DNA from: Clostridiales bacterium
GTDB lineage: Bacteria > Bacillota > Clostridia > Saccharofermentanales > DTU023
Reading direction: 5' to 3'
NCBI GenBank assembly: GCA_012511325.1
Contig: JAAZGH010000161.1
Span: 1-34,033, forward strand
DNA length: 34,033 bases
In this document: positions 25,246 to 32,805 of the stretch, piece by piece
Numbering within the stretch: the stretch's first letter is position 1
Layout: each line of letters starts with the position of its first letter
Made by a program: the position numbers and the translations under genes
Notes under the pieces: generated by a model
Databases searched by the model: none
What the model was told of the DNA's origin: nothing
Seen by the model: the letters and a program-made list of their open reading frames with translations, nothing else

Positions 25246-25446
25246 ATGGTAGACAGCCCCCTGGGGCCTATCCGCTGCAAATTCTCACAGGGGGCGGGGC
25301 TGAGCAAAACCAAGCTGGAGTATGAAGATCTGGCCCGGCTGGCCACTGACAACGATCTGACTTTGTCTGAGGTTCGGGAGCTCGCTGCGAAGATACCGGC
25401 TGCTAATATTAAGGCCGAAAACGAAGATACCAGCTGCCAATATTAA
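25246..25446 (+). CDS. Detached C-terminal piece of LarC
   Basis: Sixty-six codons in the same frame as larC, starting with the ATG right after its TAA. The peptide MVDSPLGPIRCKFS followed by KLEYEDLARLATDNDLTLSEV is what normally closes LarC proteins (a V-D/E-x-P-x-G-P-R strand pair, then EYED-x2-R-x-A). Translation could begin again at this ATG after termination at the adjoining TAA, or the two could be joined by stop readthrough, or the gene is broken. No separate ribosome site is seen; the closest purine run is poor. The end is altered by a 34-base tandem duplication that puts the last codons (NEDTSCQY) out of the ancestral frame. Confidence 0.65.
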   Translation: MVDSPLGPIRCKFSQGAGLSKTKLEYEDLARLATDNDLTLSEVRELAAKIPAANIKAENEDTSCQY

Positions 25447-25456
25447 GACCGAAAAC
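25389..25456 (+). repeat. 34-bp tandem duplication at the end of larC
   Basis: Two adjacent 34-base copies, 25389-25422 and 25423-25456, differ at three positions. The unit starts GAAGATACC and ends CCGAAAAC. As 34 is not a multiple of three the duplication shifts the frame and shortens the end of the LarC tail. Confidence 0.9.
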
Positions 25457-25477
25457 CATGATTTACATCTACCTAAC

Positions 25478-25505
25478 TGTTCAACGCTGCCGTCAATGAT
25501 ATAAT
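25478..25505 (+). promoter_or_regulatory. Candidate promoter of the HisRS-like gene
   Basis: TATAAT (25500-25505) is a perfect -10; the best -35, TGTTCA (25478-25483), lies 16 bases upstream and matches only half of the consensus. The start codon is about 50 bases further on. Confidence 0.4.
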
Positions 25506-25558
25506 CAGTAAAATATTGCGATCGATTGAGAAATTGAGAAGAGGAGAGTATCAGCTAT

Positions 25559-26806
25559 ATGACTTTTATCAAGACACCCGTGCGCGGTATGCCGGAGCAG
25601 ACACCGGGCGAGATGGAGCTGCGCAATTATGTGATGAACCAGATCCGTACCGTGTACCGGTCCTATGGCTATCTGCAAATCGAGACTCCCGCTATCGAGC
25701 ATCTTGAGAATCTGACCGGAGATCAGGGCGGCGAGAATGAAAAGCTGATTTTCCAAATTCTCAAGCGGGGAGAAAGTCTCCGGCAGGCTCTGGACCAGGG
25801 CAAGAATATCAGCGCCGAAGGCCTGCGCTACGATCTGACCGTACCCCTGGTTCGCTTCTACGCTAATAATATGAGTGATCTGCCGCTGCCGTTCAAGGTG
25901 ATGCAGATGGGGCCTGTCTGGCGGGCCGATCGTCCGCAGCGAGGGCGCTTCCGGCAATTTGTCCAATGCGATATCGATATTCTGGGCGAGCCGTCGCTGC
26001 TGGCGGAAGTCGAGCTGATCTGCGCGACGACAGAGGCTCTGTCCAGCCTCGGCTTGGAAGATCTGGTGGTAAAAGTCAATGATCGCCGGATTCTCAGATC
26101 TATGGCGCTGTATGCAGGCTTTCCGGAAGATGAGCTGCCCGCGATCTTTATTCTCCTGGACAAGATGGACAAGATTGGTTTCACGGGCTTAAGAGATGAG
26201 CTTTTGGCCGCCGGATATTCTCTGGACAGCACGGACAAATATCTGGGACTGTTCAAGGAGCTGCCTGACTCTCTGCTGAGCAGCGAGTATTTTGCCACTA
26301 ATTCAGATGTTATGTCCGATCCCGAGATCTTCAAGAATCTGGACACTATTTTGACTATGGCGCGCGCGCTGACGGACTCTGAGGTCCAGGTGATTTTTGA
26401 CCCGACTCTGGTGCGCGGCATGGGCTATTATACCGGCACTATCTTTGAGATTTCGCTGCCCGGGATGGCGGGCTCGGTCGCCGGAGGCGGACGCTATGAC
26501 GAAATGATCGGCAATTTCGTCAACCAGCCGGTAGCCGCCTGTGGTTTTTCCATTGGTTTTGAGCGGATTATCGTACTTCTGGAAGAGCAAGGTCTGATTC
26601 CGGGTTTCAATGACCCGCGGTCGGCTTTTCTGCTGGATAAAGATCTGAGTCCGGACGAGATAGTGGAGATTATGGAAGATGCCGCCCGGCGCAGGGTCAA
26701 CGGCGAGACTATCTTAGTTGCCGGGCGCCGCCGCAATGTCAGAAGACAGATCGACGAATTGATAGATCTCGGCTATACACAGATTGAGGAAATCTTCCCC
26801 GGTTGA
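25559..26806 (+). CDS. hisS: Histidyl-tRNA synthetase-like protein
   Basis: A 415-residue class II synthetase-fold protein. Class II motif 1 lies in the N-terminal region (VYRSYGYLQIETPAIEH), motif 2 in VWRADRPQRGRFRQFVQCDI, and the HisRS-specific histidine-binding segment LVRGMGYYTGTIFEI and motif 3 region AGGGRYDEMI, GFSIGFERI are all present, with the catalytic Arg in LVRG conserved. This favours a tRNA ligase over the regulatory HisZ, which has lost these residues. The C-terminal part after 330 is short and ends LGYTQIEEIFPG, a compact version of the anticodon-binding domain. GAGGAGAG lies about 10 bases before ATG 25559. It stands between lar genes and upp without obvious functional tie. 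A HisZ-like paralogue remains the alternative. Confidence 0.82.
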   Translation: MTFIKTPVRGMPEQTPGEMELRNYVMNQIRTVYRSYGYLQIETPAIEHLENLTGDQGGENEKLIFQILKRGESLRQALDQGKNISAEGLRYDLTVPLVRFYANNMSDLPLPFKVMQMGPVWRADRPQRGRFRQFVQCDIDILGEPSLLAEVELICATTEALSSLGLEDLVVKVNDRRILRSMALYAGFPEDELPAIFILLDKMDKIGFTGLRDELLAAGYSLDSTDKYLGLFKELPDSLLSSEYFATNSDVMSDPEIFKNLDTILTMARALTDSEVQVIFDPTLVRGMGYYTGTIFEISLPGMAGSVAGGGRYDEMIGNFVNQPVAACGFSIGFERIIVLLEEQGLIPGFNDPRSAFLLDKDLSPDEIVEIMEDAARRRVNGETILVAGRRRNVRRQIDELIDLGYTQIEEIFPG

Positions 26807-26817
26807 GCAAATTTTGT

Positions 26818-26845
26818 TTGGGGGTCAACCGTAAAATGATATACT
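26818..26845 (+). promoter_or_regulatory. Weak candidate promoter of upp
   Basis: TATACT (26840-26845) is a good -10, while the -35, TTGGGG (26818-26823, 16-base spacer), has only the TTG. The position, 25 bases before the upp start, is close but workable. Confidence 0.3.
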
Positions 26846-26869
26846 GAAAGAAATTGCGAGGAGCTGAAT

Positions 26870-27514
26870 ATGGAAGCGAATTTGCCGGAAAACATCATTG
26901 TCCTGGATCATCCCTTGATCCAACATAAAGTAGGAATCCTCAGAAACAAACAAACCCCCACCAAAGAATTCCGGGAGCTGGTCTCCGAGGTCGCCATGCT
27001 GATCGGTTTTGAAGCGACCCGCGAGCTGCCGCTGGAAGAAATCGAGGTTGAGACCCCGATTGCCCCGGCCGCAGTTAAGCAGTTGGCCGGAAACAAACTG
27101 GCTCTGGTACCGATTCTGAGAGCCGGCCTGGGCATGGTTGATGGCTTGCTGTCTATAACGCCCAACGCAAGGGTCGGCCATATCGGTCTGTTCCGGGATC
27201 ACGATACCTGGCAGCCTATTGATTATTATTGCAAGCTCCCCGAGGATATTCAGCAAAGAGATGTCTTCTTGCTTGATCCGATGGTCGCTACCGGGGGCTC
27301 GGCCGCAGCGGCGATATCGACTCTTAAAAGGTTCGGTGCCCATAAAATCAAGCTGCTCTGTATCATTGCGGCCCGCGAAGGACTGATGAAAGTTGTCAAT
27401 GCTCATCCGGATGTGGCTATCTATTGTGCCGCGCTCGATGAAACTCTGAACGAAAATGCCTATATTGTGCCCGGTCTGGGGGACGCAGGCGACAGAATCT
27501 TCGGCACGAAATAA
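26870..27514 (+). CDS. upp: Uracil phosphoribosyltransferase
   Basis: Salvages uracil: uracil plus PRPP gives UMP and pyrophosphate, in the cytoplasm. The 214-residue length is normal for the family. Visible motifs are [20 protein letters not shown] at the N-terminus, [13 protein letters not shown], the PRPP-binding loop [16 protein letters not shown], and the uracil-binding C-terminus [22 protein letters not shown] lies 6 bases before the ATG. It is followed after 14 bases by the isochorismatase-family gene in the same direction, probably a two-gene operon, although no functional link between the two is evident. Confidence 0.95.
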   Translation: MEANLPENIIVLDHPLIQHKVGILRNKQTPTKEFRELVSEVAMLIGFEATRELPLEEIEVETPIAPAAVKQLAGNKLALVPILRAGLGMVDGLLSITPNARVGHIGLFRDHDTWQPIDYYCKLPEDIQQRDVFLLDPMVATGGSAAAAISTLKRFGAHKIKLLCIIAAREGLMKVVNAHPDVAIYCAALDETLNENAYIVPGLGDAGDRIFGTK

Positions 27515-27528
27515 GACTGGAGGAAATG

Positions 27529-28083
27529 ATGAAATTACCCCATTTGCGGCGTGAAAACGCGGCTGTGTTAATTATTGACCTGCAAGAGCGCCTACTGCCG
27601 GCGATGCCGGATCGGGAACCGGTTCTCAAAAATGCTCTGGTTCTGGCTGAAATGGCCCGGACTTTTGAGCTGCCGCTTCTGTGCAGCGAGCAGTATCCCC
27701 GCGGGCTTGGCCCTACCGCAGAGCCTCTAGCAACGAAGTTGCGCGAACAGCAGGCTCTGATCATTGAGAAGACCAGCTTCAGTACAGTATTGCCCGAACT
27801 GTTGACCCGGCTCGAGGAAACAGGCCGCCGGCAAATTATCGTCTCCGGTGTCGAAACCCATGTTTGTGTTTTTCAGACTGTGCGTGACCTGGCGGCGAGA
27901 GATTATGATGTCTATGTGCCTTGGGACGCTGTAAATTCGCGCGATCCAAAGAATATGGCCATCGCGCTGGAGCAATTCCGCCGGATGGGTGTGCATATTA
28001 CTTCCACGGAGACGGTGCTGTTCGATCTGCTGCAAGACTCCAAAGATCCTCACTTCAAGGAGTTGCAAGCTCTGATCAAATAA
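27529..28083 (+). CDS. Isochorismatase-family cysteine hydrolase
   Basis: A 184-residue member of the isochorismatase-like fold, whose members hydrolyse amides or isochorismate with a Cys nucleophile. The expected triad is visible: Asp in VLIIDLQERLLP, Lys in IEKTSFS, and Cys in SGVETHVCVFQTVRDLA. The VETHVC signature and the size resemble the YcaC group, for which the substrate is mostly unknown; nicotinamidase is less likely because its metal-binding residues are not evident. ATG 27529 is preferred over ATG 27526 because GGAGG (27519-27523) is then 5 bases away. The gene ends 4 bases from the stop of the convergent deacetylase gene. Confidence 0.88.
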   Translation: MKLPHLRRENAAVLIIDLQERLLPAMPDREPVLKNALVLAEMARTFELPLLCSEQYPRGLGPTAEPLATKLREQQALIIEKTSFSTVLPELLTRLEETGRRQIIVSGVETHVCVFQTVRDLAARDYDVYVPWDAVNSRDPKNMAIALEQFRRMGVHITSTETVLFDLLQDSKDPHFKELQALIK

Positions 28084-28087
28084 TATT

Positions 28088-29335
28088 TCAGCGGGCGCTG
28101 TAATATTTCCTGCCCGCCCGCATTTTGATGCCTTTAATGCGCATCAGCTCTGAGACCGTAACCAGCTTAAATCCACGCTTTTGCAATTCCGGCAGGGCAT
28201 CGATAAAGCCGGAAACAGTTGTAGGATGCAGATCGTGGAGCAGGACAATGCTGCCGTCGGCAGCCATGCTCAAAACCTTCTTTTTGACATAGCTGCGACT
28301 CTTGTAGCGCCAGTCCAAAGTATCCTTATCCCATATAATCACGGGTCGCTCGGCTACCTTTAGAACAGTGCTGCTCGTGGCGCCGTAGGGCGGACGCAAC
28401 AGAGCCGGCTTCACGCCGGTGCGTTTGACTATAGCCTTATCCGTGCGGGCAAGCTCATCCTTAATCTTGGCCGCCGAGAGTTTGCTCAAATCCTTATGTG
28501 TATAGCTGTGATTGCCGATCTCATGCCCGGCTTTGAAAGCCCGCGTCACCAGACTGCCATTAGCTCCGTCCACCAGACGGCCCACCACAAAAAATGTTAC
28601 CCGGTCGCCCTTTTTCGCTAAAGCATCGAGCAGTTTCTTGGTGTTTGTAACCGGCCCGTCATCAAAAGTAAAGGCGACATATTTAACACCCTTTTGCGGT
28701 TTTTCCGAGGTCGGCTCCGGCGTTGGTTTCGGGGTCGGAGTTGCCGCCTTGGTAGGTTCGGCGGTCACAGTGGTCTCCGCGCCGTTTTTGCTCTCAGAAT
28801 TGCTCGTCTGCGCTGCCGTTGTCTCCTCGCCGGACTGCGTATTTGTCCCTTCCTCTTTCTTCGTTTCTGACATCTCGGCAGGAGTTGTTTCCGCTGCGGG
28901 AGCTGTTGTCTTAGTCGGTTTCGGGGTCGGCTTCGGGGTCGGCTTCGGCGTTGGTTGTGCAGTCGGTTTCGGGGTTGGCTTGGGTGTTGACTTAGGGGTC
29001 GGCGCATTCGCCGCAGGAGTCATCTGTATATAATGGACGACAGAATTTTCCGTCTTCTGCGCATTGGATTCCTGTGTTTGGGCTTGCGGCCCCGATTGCT
29101 CCGGTGCTTGAACGCTAGGGGCGTTTTGGCTGTCTTCGGCCGCGGTGGTCGCAGCCTGATCGTTATCCGCGTTACCGCTGTCCGCCTCAGCAGCTTCATG
29201 TTTACTGGCAACCGGAGTATAAATCAGTTTAGCCTTGACGGTAGACAGCAGATCACTCTCATATAAAACTAAAGTTACAAACAGGAACGCCAGCAATGCG
29301 ACAATGATTCTTAATCTGTTTCTGTCAGAATTCAT
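28088..29335 (-). CDS. Membrane-anchored polysaccharide deacetylase (NodB domain)
   Basis: A 415-residue secreted or membrane-tethered enzyme of carbohydrate esterase family 4, removing N- or O-acetyl groups from peptidoglycan or another glycan in the wall. One membrane helix lies at about 7-27 (LRIIVALLAFLFVTLVLYE). A long Thr/Ala/Pro/Glu linker follows, with repeated PTPKPTPKPT units at about 112-142. The NodB domain occupies about 218-395 and all five motifs are present: TFDDGP, HSYTH, RPPYG, DTLDWR and LLHDLHPTT. A basic tail ends the protein. The start at 29335 has AAAGGG some 13 bases upstream, a long spacing. The PKPT repeats are reminiscent of wall-spanning linkers. Target glycan not known; the cps polymer is a possible substrate but unproven. 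Confidence 0.92.
   Translation of the reverse strand: MNSDRNRLRIIVALLAFLFVTLVLYESDLLSTVKAKLIYTPVASKHEAAEADSGNADNDQAATTAAEDSQNAPSVQAPEQSGPQAQTQESNAQKTENSVVHYIQMTPAANAPTPKSTPKPTPKPTAQPTPKPTPKPTPKPTKTTAPAAETTPAEMSETKKEEGTNTQSGEETTAAQTSNSESKNGAETTVTAEPTKAATPTPKPTPEPTSEKPQKGVKYVAFTFDDGPVTNTKKLLDALAKKGDRVTFFVVGRLVDGANGSLVTRAFKAGHEIGNHSYTHKDLSKLSAAKIKDELARTDKAIVKRTGVKPALLRPPYGATSSTVLKVAERPVIIWDKDTLDWRYKSRSYVKKKVLSMAADGSIVLLHDLHPTTVSGFIDALPELQKRGFKLVTVSELMRIKGIKMRAGRKYYSAR
28091..28121 (+). terminator. Possible terminator hairpin between convergent genes
   Basis: GCGGGCG and CGCCCGC, separated by 17 bases, could form a hairpin followed by ATTTTG on the + strand. It lies inside the last codons of the convergent deacetylase gene. 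The large loop and short T-run make the assignment weak. Confidence 0.3.
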
Positions 29336-29820
29336 CAGGCCTGACCCTTTCCGCCGGAACTAGTTAAAAAATACTCTACTAGAAGATAATAATCCATAGC
29401 AACCTGGTATGCAATTACTTAATAATTACTTTTGCCTGCTAAATCCGCGCGATTTTTTGCAGTTTCTTAACAAAACCCAATTAACACGCCGGAATTAGCA
29501 ATTTCTGCTGCTCCGGCTGCTCCGGCGAAGGCGCTCCCTATGGCTCCCGTCACTTATAACTACTGTCCCCGATGTTACCGGTACGGCGTCAGTCACTCCG
29601 GACCGGATCCGCAGTTACTGTCGGTACTAAGCTACTTCTGTACAAAACTGTTAAAGTCAGCGGAGTTGTTGCCGGGTCTGGTGTGCCGAACTGCACTTCA
29701 GGAAAAAACCGTTCCTATACTAAAGACTGCCGGCACGACCCCGGGCAGCCTTCGCCAAAGGATCAATTAGCGTCTTTTTCCCCAATCCCGACAAAAAGCC
29801 AAAATTATTGACTAAAGGGC
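29336..29820. other. Long intergenic region, with possible decayed Pro/Thr-rich coding sequence
   Basis: No intact gene is visible between the deacetylase and feo genes. The part at about 29490-29770 has coding-like composition on the + strand, but meaningful stretches jump between frames: SAAPAAPAKAPPMAPVT, then TTVPDVTGTASVTPD, then VGTK and VKVSGVVAGSGVP, then TVPILKTAGTTPGSL. Read together they resemble an Ala/Thr/Pro-rich secreted protein broken by several frameshifts. No homologue is recognised, and it may be chance. The region from 29336 to 29490 is AT-rich and should hold the deacetylase promoter, which I could not pin down. Confidence 0.25.
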
Positions 29821-29849
29821 TTGACAATTAGCCTGTGCTAACTGATAAT
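29821..29849 (+). promoter_or_regulatory. Strong promoter of the feo operon
   Basis: A perfect TTGACA (29821-29826), a 17-base spacer and GATAAT (29844-29849) form a near-consensus promoter about 105 bases before the first feoA ATG. A small inverted repeat, TTAGC-CTGT-GCTAA (29828-29841), lies in the spacer and may be an operator half of the regulatory region. Confidence 0.75.
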
Positions 29850-29859
29850 GGCAGAAGTT

Positions 29860-29877
29860 AGTTAGCTTTAGCTAACT
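29860..29877. promoter_or_regulatory. Palindromic operator, DtxR-like, just downstream of the feo promoter
   Basis: AGTTAGCT-TT-AGCTAACT is an 18-base perfect inverted repeat from about +4 to +21 of the expected transcript. The TTAG/CTAA half-sites resemble the operator of the iron-sensing DtxR/IdeR family (consensus TTAGGTTAGCCTAACCTAA). With the related repeat in the promoter spacer it suggests iron-dependent repression of feo. The repressor gene is not in this window. Confidence 0.6.
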
Positions 29878-29954
29878 CAGTGTGCCGGCAGACGGAGGAT
29901 ATATCGCAAGTGGAAACAATTAGTCAGGTTGGCCGGGCCGGAAAGGAGAGGTTT

Positions 29955-30170
29955 ATGCCTTTAACATTATTAAGACCGGGTGAGAAAGCTACTATCAGGA
30001 CTATCGCCGGCAAGGATGACATCGGTTGCCGCTTGCGCGCCATGGGTTTGGTCGAGGGGACGGCAACGGAGCTGATCACCAGCGACCGCAATATCATGCT
30101 GGTCAAGGTGGGCGAGTGCCGGCTGGCTCTGGACAAGGGCATGGCCTCGCGGGTAATCGTGGCGCTTTAA
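29955..30170 (+). CDS. feoA: FeoA domain protein, first copy
   Basis: A 71-residue SH3-like protein that helps the FeoB transporter take up ferrous iron. The FeoA pattern is visible: LLRPGEKATIRTIAG, CRLRAMGLVEGTATELI, and LVKVGECRLALDKGMASRVI at the end, the strand-helix order of the family. ATG 29955 is chosen because AAGGAGAGG ends 3 bases before it; a longer frame from 29880 has no site and would add an unrelated leader. This copy carries the GECRLALDKGMA ending, typical of one of the two FeoA types seen when a genome has two. Confidence 0.9.
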   Translation: MPLTLLRPGEKATIRTIAGKDDIGCRLRAMGLVEGTATELITSDRNIMLVKVGECRLALDKGMASRVIVAL

Positions 30171-30225
30171 GTATAAGCGTGACCTTCCGAGCTGACTGAC
30201 AGCGCCAGGCGATGGACAAAGATAG

Positions 30226-30263
30226 ATTGTTGCGGAATAGCTGTTGGTAATTGTTGCGGAATA
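30226..30263 (+). repeat. 14-base direct repeat in the feoA-feoA spacer
   Basis: ATTGTTGCGGAATA occurs at 30226-30239 and 30250-30263, 24 bases apart. A few bases on, GGGGAATCGC occurs twice in tandem and once in altered form (about 30279-30307). The 214-base spacer between the two feoA genes has no gene of its own; the repeats may be simple slippage products. Confidence 0.7.
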
Positions 30264-30384
30264 AAAGTAGGTCGCGGCGGGGAATCGCGGGGAATCGCTG
30301 GGAATCACCGCAGATGATCGCAGCGACAATAACGCTCCGAACATAAAGGACGATATAAAGGAAAGAGGAAAAGAGGATATCGAA

Positions 30385-30621
30385 ATGAAAAAGCTGACTT
30401 TGGCTGATATCGAAATTGGCGGTTCAGCCATAATCCGGAAAGTAGGCGGGGATGCGGCGACCAGACGTAGAATTCTGGATCTCGGCCTGACGCGGAATAC
30501 CGAGGTGCTGGTGCGCAAGCTGGCGCCATTGGGAGATCCGCTGCAATTAAGCGCCAGAGGCTTTGAACTCTCGCTGCGCAAAGCCGACGCTGCAATGATA
30601 GAAGTAGAGAGCTGCGATTAG
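30385..30621 (+). CDS. feoA: FeoA domain protein, second copy
   Basis: A 78-residue FeoA-type protein with TLADIEIGGSAIIRKVGGD, RRRILDLGLTRNTEVLV and the ending GDPLQLSARGFELSLRKADA, which is the form usually found directly before FeoB. AAGAGG lies about 12 bases upstream. It differs clearly from the first copy, so it is an old paralogue and not a recent duplication. FeoA is thought to touch the FeoB G domain and influence transport; having two with FeoB is common in Clostridia. FeoB follows after 39 bases. Confidence 0.92.
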   Translation: MKKLTLADIEIGGSAIIRKVGGDAATRRRILDLGLTRNTEVLVRKLAPLGDPLQLSARGFELSLRKADAAMIEVESCD

Positions 30622-30660
30622 CCGGCTCAAGTGAAAAAACATTAGTGAGGACAAAAGATA

Positions 30661-32805
30661 ATGAAAAAGGTTGTTGCTTTAGCTGGTAATCCCAACAGCG
30701 GTAAAACTACGCTATTTAATCATCTGACCGGCGGCAATCAGAGGGTCGGCAATTGGCCCGGTGTCACGGTCGATAAAAAAGAGGGAACATTGAAGAAAAA
30801 TCCCGGGATCAAAATCCAGGATCTGCCGGGGATTTATTCACTGTCCCCCTATAGCCCCGAAGAAGTCGTCAGCCGCAATTATCTGATTGAGGAACGCCCC
30901 GATCTGATCGTCGATGTGGTTGACGGATCTAATCTCGTGCGCAATCTCTATCTGGCGGCACAGCTGGCCGAGCTGCGGGTGCCGCTGGTGATCGCGCTGA
31001 ATATGATGGATGTGGTGGAAAAAAGCGGCGCCGCAATTGATGTCCGGGCGTTGTCCGAGCGTCTGGGCTGCGCTGTAGTGCCGATCTCGGCTACCCGGGG
31101 GACCGGCATTGACGAACTGATCGCTGTGATTCAGTCTACGCTTGAAGCGGCCCCTGCCGCACCGGGTATCCTAACTTTCTCGGCCGAAACCGAAGCCGCC
31201 TTGGCACAGGTGATGAGCGTCCTGACAACGCATACTTCCGCCGATCTCCTGCGCTACTCTTCGATCCAGGCTCTCCAGGCTGATGAGCTCACTCTGGCTC
31301 GTCTTCAGCTCAGTGCTAACGAGTTGGCGCTGATCGACGGCGTTCGTACTGAACTGGAACAGAACATGGATGATGAGATCGACTCGATTATCACACAGGA
31401 ACGCTATGAGGCTCTCGGCAGGCTGACCGACTCTGTCCAGACAGCCGGTCCGGCCAAGCTGAGTCCGACTGACCGTATTGACCGAGTGGTGACCAGCCGG
31501 CTTCTGGGACTGCCTATCTTCATTCTGGTAATGTTTCTGGTCTATTTCGTCTCGATTCAAACCATCGGCACTATGGCTACCGACTGGGTCAATGAGGTGG
31601 TCTTCGGCGATGTGGTGCCCGGTGCGGTTGAATCCTTTATGACGGCCAGAGATGTCGCGCCCTGGTTGCTGGGACTGGTCAACGACGGAATTGTCGCCGG
31701 TGTGGGAGCGGTTCTGGGCTTTTTGCCGCAGATGTTCGTCCTCTTTCTCTGCCTGGCCATACTGGAGGACAGCGGCTATATGGCTCGCGTGGCCTTCGTC
31801 ATGGACCGGATCTTCCGCCGTTTCGGCCTCTCCGGCAAGAGCTTCATCCCCCTGATGATCTCAACCGGCTGCAGCGTGCCCGGCATTCAGGCCTCGCGCA
31901 CCATGGAAAACGAGCGCGACCGCCGACTGACCGTCATGACTGCTTCCTTCATGCCTTGCAGCGCTAAATTGCCTGTTATTGCTCTGATTGCCGGCGCGTT
32001 TTTTGGCGGCTCAGCTTGGGTAACAACTTCCTTCTATTTTATTGGCATCGCGGCAGTTATAGTCTCCGGAGTCATTCTCAAAAAATTCCGGCGCCTGGCC
32101 GCGGAACCTGCTCCTTTTGTAATGGAAATGCCCAGCTACCATGCTCCGCGCGCGCTAACGACACTGAAATACGCTCTATCGAAATCCTGGGCTTTCATCA
32201 AGCGCGCCGGCACAGTAATCTTGCTCTCGGCCATCATAATCTGGTTCCTCTCTAACTTTGACTGGAGCTTGCGGATGGTGGAAGAAAGCGGTGCGGACAG
32301 CATTTTGGCCGGTCTCGGCAATTCCTTGGCCTTGCTGTTCTATCCTCTTGGCTTCAACAACTGGCAGTCCATCGTCGCCACCATCACCGGCTTTATCGCT
32401 AAGGAGAATGTCGTTAATACTCTGGGTATTGTGATGAATCTGGGCAGCGGACTGACCGAGGAGTCGCCGGAGCTGCTGCAGTCTTTCGGTGCCCTGCTCA
32501 GCACCCACGGCGCCTACAGCTTCCTGCTCTTCAATATGCTGTGTATGCCTTGCTTCGCCGCCGTGGGCGCCATCAGAACCGAAATGGCGAGCACGAAGTG
32601 GACTCTGGCCACCGTGGGCTGGCTGATGGGCTTTGCCTATGCCGTCAGCCTGATCTATTACAATCTGGCCCAGTGGTTCGTAAACGGTATTTTCGGTCTC
32701 TGGACCGTAGTCGCAATCGCTGTGCTTATCTTGCTCGCGGCCCTGCTCCTGCGACCCAACAAATACCTGGCGGCCGGCTATAAGAAAGGACTGGTATCAG
32801 CCTGA
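30661..32805 (+). CDS. feoB: FeoB, ferrous iron transporter
   Basis: The 714-residue cytoplasmic-membrane Fe2+ transporter, with an N-terminal GTPase domain: G1 GNPNSGKTT at 9-17, G3 DLPG, G4 NMMD, G5 SATRG, so the G-domain is intact. The switch region has GNWPGVTVDKKEG. The membrane core follows from about residue 275, with two Gate-type repeats, one around LPQMFVLFLCLAILEDSGYM, and the helix containing TGCSVPGIQASRTM with the conserved Cys. The second repeat has FIAKENVVNTLGIV and MLCMPCFAAVGA. The last base is shared with the start of the Cys-rich peptide gene, so that gene is cotranslated. Repressor-type sites upstream suggest iron control. Confidence 0.96.
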   Translation: MKKVVALAGNPNSGKTTLFNHLTGGNQRVGNWPGVTVDKKEGTLKKNPGIKIQDLPGIYSLSPYSPEEVVSRNYLIEERPDLIVDVVDGSNLVRNLYLAAQLAELRVPLVIALNMMDVVEKSGAAIDVRALSERLGCAVVPISATRGTGIDELIAVIQSTLEAAPAAPGILTFSAETEAALAQVMSVLTTHTSADLLRYSSIQALQADELTLARLQLSANELALIDGVRTELEQNMDDEIDSIITQERYEALGRLTDSVQTAGPAKLSPTDRIDRVVTSRLLGLPIFILVMFLVYFVSIQTIGTMATDWVNEVVFGDVVPGAVESFMTARDVAPWLLGLVNDGIVAGVGAVLGFLPQMFVLFLCLAILEDSGYMARVAFVMDRIFRRFGLSGKSFIPLMISTGCSVPGIQASRTMENERDRRLTVMTASFMPCSAKLPVIALIAGAFFGGSAWVTTSFYFIGIAAVIVSGVILKKFRRLAAEPAPFVMEMPSYHAPRALTTLKYALSKSWAFIKRAGTVILLSAIIIWFLSNFDWSLRMVEESGADSILAGLGNSLALLFYPLGFNNWQSIVATITGFIAKENVVNTLGIVMNLGSGLTEESPELLQSFGALLSTHGAYSFLLFNMLCMPCFAAVGAIRTEMASTKWTLATVGWLMGFAYAVSLIYYNLAQWFVNGIFGLWTVVAIAVLILLAALLLRPNKYLAAGYKKGLVSA

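Noticed and set aside
25235-25250. AAATTTA-type slippery sequence near the larC stop
   Set aside because: It resembles a -1 frameshift heptamer but lies in the wrong phase, and the downstream part of LarC is in the same frame, so no shift is needed.
28512-29033. Antisense Val/Gly-rich ORF over the deacetylase linker
   Set aside because: It mirrors the PTPKPT repeats and has no independent motif or ribosome site.
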